Source: JL08 sp039969355 (GTDB lineage: Bacteria; Pseudomonadota; Alphaproteobacteria; Rhodobacterales; Rhodobacteraceae). From it: 64,000 nucleotides of DNA. The translations under genes and the position numbers were made by a program. Every line of letters begins with the position of its first letter. Position 1 is the stretch's first letter. The stretch is from the NCBI GenBank assembly GCA_039969355.1, contig JBDVOA010000013.1, positions 46,714-110,713 of the forward strand, written 5' to 3'. Positions 60,851 through 64,000 of this stretch are shown piece after piece. The notes beneath the pieces were generated by a model, which saw nothing but the letters and a program-made list of their open reading frames with translations, ran no database searches and was not told the DNA's origin.

Positions 60851-61724
60851 AGTAACACTGGCTGCAACTCAGATGAGTTGTTCATGGGACAAGCAGGACA
60901 ACATCGCAAAGGCGGAGGCCTTGGTGCGAAAGGCGGCGGAAAAGGGAGCGAACGTGATCCTGATCCAAGAGCTGTTTGAGACGCCTTACTTTTGCATCGA
61001 ACAAGCACACAAGCATTTCGACCTTGCCACCAAGCCCGAAGGTAACGCGGCGATACAACGTTTTTCAAAAGTGGCGCGTGAGTTGAGTGTGGTTCTGCCC
61101 ATTTCATTCTTCGAGAGTGCTGGGCAGAGTTTTTTCAACTCACTGGCAATGATTGACGCGGATGGAAGCGTGTTGGGTGTCTACCGAAAGTCGCATATCC
61201 CCAATGACATCGCTTACCAAGAGAAACAGTATTTCAGCCCCGGTGATACAGGATTCAAAGTTTGGGATACCACATTTGGCAAAGTTGGTGCCGCGATTTG
61301 CTGGGATCAATGGTTTCCCGAAGCGGCCCGCTGCATGGTGTTGCAGGGTGCCGAAATCTTACTCTATCCCACTGCAATCGGGTCCGAGCCGACGCGCCCT
61401 GACGCCGATTGTATCCCGCATTGGCAAGCAGTGATGTGTGGCCATGCCGCTGCCAATTTGGTGCCAGTCTTGGCTTCGAACCGCGTTGGCGAAGAAATCG
61501 CAACCGAAGATGACACCTTGCGACTGGAATTCTTGGGCGGGTCCTTCATTGCGGATCAATTCGGAAAGAAGATAGCCGAAGCGGGGCGCGCGGACGGCGA
61601 AGTTCTAATTGCTGAGTTTGATCTGAATGCGATTGCCGAAATACGCCGCTATTGGGGTGTTTTCCGCGACCGTCGTCCAGATCTTTATGGTGCAATCGCC
61701 ACCTATGATGGCGGAGGAGTATAG
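60843..61724 (+). CDS. aguB: N-carbamoylputrescine amidase
   Basis: 293 residues from ATG 60843. Nitrilase-superfamily triad: Glu in LIQELFETPYF, Lys in YRKSHIPN, Cys in AICWDQWFPE. The flanking sequence (YHEKxYFxPGDTGF-type: YQEKQYFSPGDTGF) is that of AguB. It hydrolyses N-carbamoylputrescine to putrescine, CO2 and ammonia, directly after AguA. Intact, unlike aguA. Confidence 0.92.
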   Translation: MRKVTLAATQMSCSWDKQDNIAKAEALVRKAAEKGANVILIQELFETPYFCIEQAHKHFDLATKPEGNAAIQRFSKVARELSVVLPISFFESAGQSFFNSLAMIDADGSVLGVYRKSHIPNDIAYQEKQYFSPGDTGFKVWDTTFGKVGAAICWDQWFPEAARCMVLQGAEILLYPTAIGSEPTRPDADCIPHWQAVMCGHAAANLVPVLASNRVGEEIATEDDTLRLEFLGGSFIADQFGKKIAEAGRADGEVLIAEFDLNAIAEIRRYWGVFRDRRPDLYGAIATYDGGGV

Positions 61725-61849
61725 GTGCTGGCTCTATTCTGCCCGCCTTCTGTGAAGGATAAGTTGGGTTTATATACAAATTTGACCCATGAGCGGGAGG
61801 CGGACGAGCGTTCCAGAGTTTTACCCCATTCTCTTTTAAGGATCTGACC

Positions 61850-63007
61850 ATGCTCGAAGAAGCAAAAGAACGCACCCTCGCTTTGCAACACCGGATGGTC
61901 GAACAAGGTATCGAATGCGCCGTTTTCACGGACGAAAGTTCGATGGCCTACTTGGCGGGATTTTGGGGCTATCTTGGGATCGAATTTGGCAGACCGTCCA
62001 TGGTTGTCGTCAAAGCGCAGGACGCGCCAATCGTCATCACGCCTTTCATGGAATCCGAAATGGTCGCAGAGATGACTTGGATCGATGATGTCCGGATCTG
62101 GGAAGATTTCGGGGACCGCTCATGGGGGGCGGCCCTTGCTGGTGCTTTGGGCGACAAACCGGCCGAGATCTGGGTCGAACGCAACACCATACCTGCCATT
62201 GTGCGTAACCATTTGGACGACACCTACTCCGGCGTTCCGGTCAAAGACATCTCTCCAATCTTGGGCGCATTGCGCATGATCAAGTCACCATTTGAGATCG
62301 AAGTGATGAACGAGGCGGGTCAGATTGCGGGCGCAATGATGGCTGCAGCACACCACAGTTTGCGTGAGGGTACGCAAGAATACGAGAGTGCGCTTGCAGT
62401 GATCGAGGCTGGCACACGTAAGGCAGCAGGCTTCCTGACGGACAAAGGCTGGGATCGGTTTGTCTCGCCTATGATCCACAACTTGCAGATTTTACAAAGC
62501 GGCAAAGACACATCGATGGTTCACCGTCGTGCCTCTGTGAAGCGTTATGAAAGGGCCGACCCTGTCTATTTCTGTTTCTGCAACATGGCGCAGTTCAAAC
62601 AGTACAAATTGGGCTTTGACCGGATGTTCCACGTGGGCGAGGTCAAAGACGATGCAGCACGTGTTCAGGAGGCCGCGATAGCTGCGCAGCAAGCAGCCAT
62701 CGCGGCTATCCGTCCCGGCGTTGTGGCCCAAGATGTGGCTGCCGCCGCAAACGCAGTTTATGACGCACGCGGATATGCGACAGGTTACCGCACAGGACGC
62801 TCGATTGGGGTTGCTTATCTTGAGGCACCCGAATTGAAGTCTGGCGATATGACCTTGCTTCAGGCCGGTATGACCTTTGCAGTGGATGGCGGCATATCAA
62901 TTGATGGCGTAACTGCGGGGCGGATCGGTGACTCGATTGTGGTGACCGAGACTGGCTGTGACTACATCACCCACTATCCCCGTGAGTTGCTGGTCACTGA
63001 GGCATAA
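61850..63007 (+). CDS. M24-family hydrolase lacking metal ligands (creatinase/ectoine hydrolase-like)
   Basis: 385 residues with the creatinase N-terminal domain and an M24 pita-bread C-terminal domain (GQIAGAMMAAAHHSLREG onward). The five metal ligands of aminopeptidase P are largely lost: YFCFCNMAQFKQYKLGFDRM replaces the DxG...D segment, GYRTGRSIG replaces the HGxGH region, GMTFAVDGGIS carries Asp for Glu, and RIGDSIVVTETG lacks the final Glu. This matches metal-independent creatinase and DoeA types, which hydrolyse C-N bonds. It is two bases before a second amidase gene. Confidence 0.8.
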   Translation: MLEEAKERTLALQHRMVEQGIECAVFTDESSMAYLAGFWGYLGIEFGRPSMVVVKAQDAPIVITPFMESEMVAEMTWIDDVRIWEDFGDRSWGAALAGALGDKPAEIWVERNTIPAIVRNHLDDTYSGVPVKDISPILGALRMIKSPFEIEVMNEAGQIAGAMMAAAHHSLREGTQEYESALAVIEAGTRKAAGFLTDKGWDRFVSPMIHNLQILQSGKDTSMVHRRASVKRYERADPVYFCFCNMAQFKQYKLGFDRMFHVGEVKDDAARVQEAAIAAQQAAIAAIRPGVVAQDVAAAANAVYDARGYATGYRTGRSIGVAYLEAPELKSGDMTLLQAGMTFAVDGGISIDGVTAGRIGDSIVVTETGCDYITHYPRELLVTEA

Positions 63008-63009
63008 AG

Positions 63010-63804
63010 ATGCCCAAAGTGTTCCGCCTTGCCGTTGGGCAAAGCCCAGCCGAGCTTTCTTCAACACAAGAGCGTATGGACTGGCTCGGGGATGTGCTGC
63101 CAGAGGTGACGGCTCTGAAGACGGACCTTCTGTTGCTGCCAGAACTGTTTGCGACGGGATACAACATTGCCGACAAGATCGCCACGCGTGCGGAACCGTC
63201 GAATGGATCAACGGCACAAACCATTGCTGCACTGGCCAAAAAACACGGTGTGGCGATTCACTACGGATTTGCCGAAGCTGATGGCGCGGATATCTACAAT
63301 GCGGCGCAATGTTTTGGGCCGGACGGTACGCTTCTGGGCGGACATCGCAAACTGGCCATCCCGCCGGGGTTTGAGCAAAGCCATTTCAAACGGGGGCAAG
63401 GGTGTACGTTGTTCAGCTATCGCGGCCTGCGGATCGCAACCCTGATCTGCTACGATGCAGAGTTCCCTGAAACAGCCCGTCATGTTGCAGCGCTCGGAGC
63501 TGAATTGATTTTAGTGCCAACAGCTCTTGGTGACCAATGGGGTTGGGTTTCACAGAGGATGATCCCAACCCGCGCCTATGAGAATGGAGTCTACCTTGCC
63601 TATGCGAATAGCGCGGGCACCGAGAACGGGATGGGATTTTTAGGTCAGAGCTTTATCGCCACGCCAGACGGCAAAGAGCTTGCCCGGGCAGGTATGTCAG
63701 CGGAGCTTATCTACGGCGTGATCGAGCGCCAGAGGGTGGCCGCCAGCCAAAGCCGATTGCCCTATTTAGACGATCTGAAAATGCTTAGAGTGGACAATCA
63801 TTGA
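63010..63804 (+). CDS. Carbon-nitrogen hydrolase (nitrilase superfamily)
   Basis: 264 residues. Triad: Glu in LLLPELFATGY, Lys in HRKLAIPPGFEQ, Cys in TLICYDAEFPE. No signal peptide. Starting two bases after the M24 gene, it is surely cotranscribed with it. It resembles amidases of the omega-amidase/R-amidase branches; the product of the M24 enzyme may be its substrate, which is inference. Confidence 0.87.
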   Translation: MPKVFRLAVGQSPAELSSTQERMDWLGDVLPEVTALKTDLLLLPELFATGYNIADKIATRAEPSNGSTAQTIAALAKKHGVAIHYGFAEADGADIYNAAQCFGPDGTLLGGHRKLAIPPGFEQSHFKRGQGCTLFSYRGLRIATLICYDAEFPETARHVAALGAELILVPTALGDQWGWVSQRMIPTRAYENGVYLAYANSAGTENGMGFLGQSFIATPDGKELARAGMSAELIYGVIERQRVAASQSRLPYLDDLKMLRVDNH

Positions 63805-63832
63805 TTTTTCCAATTGGTAACTTTGTCCCGCA

Positions 63833-63876
63833 CAGCAGACGTTGGTGCAATCTGCAGCGAATGGCCGCTTTGAGTC
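63833..63876. repeat. Copy of the dispersed intergenic repeat
   Basis: GCAGACGTT, then GCAGCGAATGGCCGCTT (63854-63870), which agrees with 59597-59613 at nearly all positions. The rest of 63805-64000 holds no gene I can identify. Confidence 0.45.
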
Positions 63877-64000
63877 AGTTAATTGTCCTCGACCCTAATC
63901 TGTTTTGAACTCGCGCCGAAACTGAAATTTAAAATGCACAAATTTGGTCGGGTAGTCAGTTAACAGCAAAAGGGACAATGTTCGAGGTGACCCGGGGGGT

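Overview
The window is a chromosomal segment of an alphaproteobacterium of the Roseobacter group (Rhodobacterales). The basis is the gene content and layout: a seven-gene glycerol ABC operon with glpD and a divergent glpR, a gene-transfer-agent type holin/endolysin pair lying between cytochrome c maturation genes, a fused 1140-residue indolepyruvate oxidoreductase, a gap gene followed by a 47-residue membrane protein, and a BolA / CGFS-glutaredoxin pair. Several decayed genes point to a genome undergoing gene loss. The genus cannot be named safely. No tRNA, rRNA, CRISPR array or intact mobile element was seen.

Layout. 1-2618: end of a proline-betaine/N-methylproline demethylase-like flavoenzyme and a proline racemase-superfamily enzyme. 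2619-3790: a graveyard with fragments of an Lrp-type regulator, an ACC deaminase and a pyruvate dehydrogenase-type transketolase. 3805-12679: glycerol uptake and oxidation (glpV, DUF2160, a small ORF, glpQ, glpP, glpT, glpS, glpD, all minus strand) with divergent glpR and a palindromic operator. 12938-19913: enoyl-CoA hydratase, ccmH-ccmF, GTA-like lysis cassette, ccmE, argC, murI. 20165-24660: indolepyruvate oxidoreductase and a divergent LysR regulator, then a candidate small RNA with its own promoter and terminator. 24942-30460: MscS channel, purL, bolA, a small membrane protein, grxD. 30639-36298: zapA with a coiled-coil partner, transketolase, DUF808, a GapB-like GAPDH and its small membrane neighbour. 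36429-38905: a secreted caspase-fold protein with Sel1 repeats and a secreted protein of unknown function. 38982-42183: a polar amino acid ABC transporter. 42340-49101: coaD, a CBS protein, LysR, mmsA, a YbdK-type ligase, a probable minus-strand noncoding RNA, and an isobutyryl-CoA dehydrogenase-like enzyme. 49291-53199: a molybdopterin oxidoreductase and a DUF3179-like membrane protein. 53583-59266: an outer-membrane beta-barrel, an arylsulfotransferase-family protein, a PAPS-type sulfotransferase and small membrane proteins, with an IS3 scar. 59831-63804: agmatine-to-putrescine genes (aguA broken by one in-frame TGA, aguB), a metal-less M24 hydrolase and a second nitrilase-superfamily amidase.

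Working together: the glp genes import glycerol and oxidise glycerol-3-phosphate under a DeoR-type repressor; mmsA and the acyl-CoA dehydrogenase fit valine breakdown; tkt and the GapB-like enzyme fit gluconeogenic/pentose flux, with LacI-type palindromes upstream of gap. The least understood parts are the caspase/secreted-protein pair, the sulfotransferase neighbourhood, the two promoter-to-terminator RNA units (24711-24829 plus strand; 47201-47537 minus strand), and the aguA-aguB-M24-amidase cluster.
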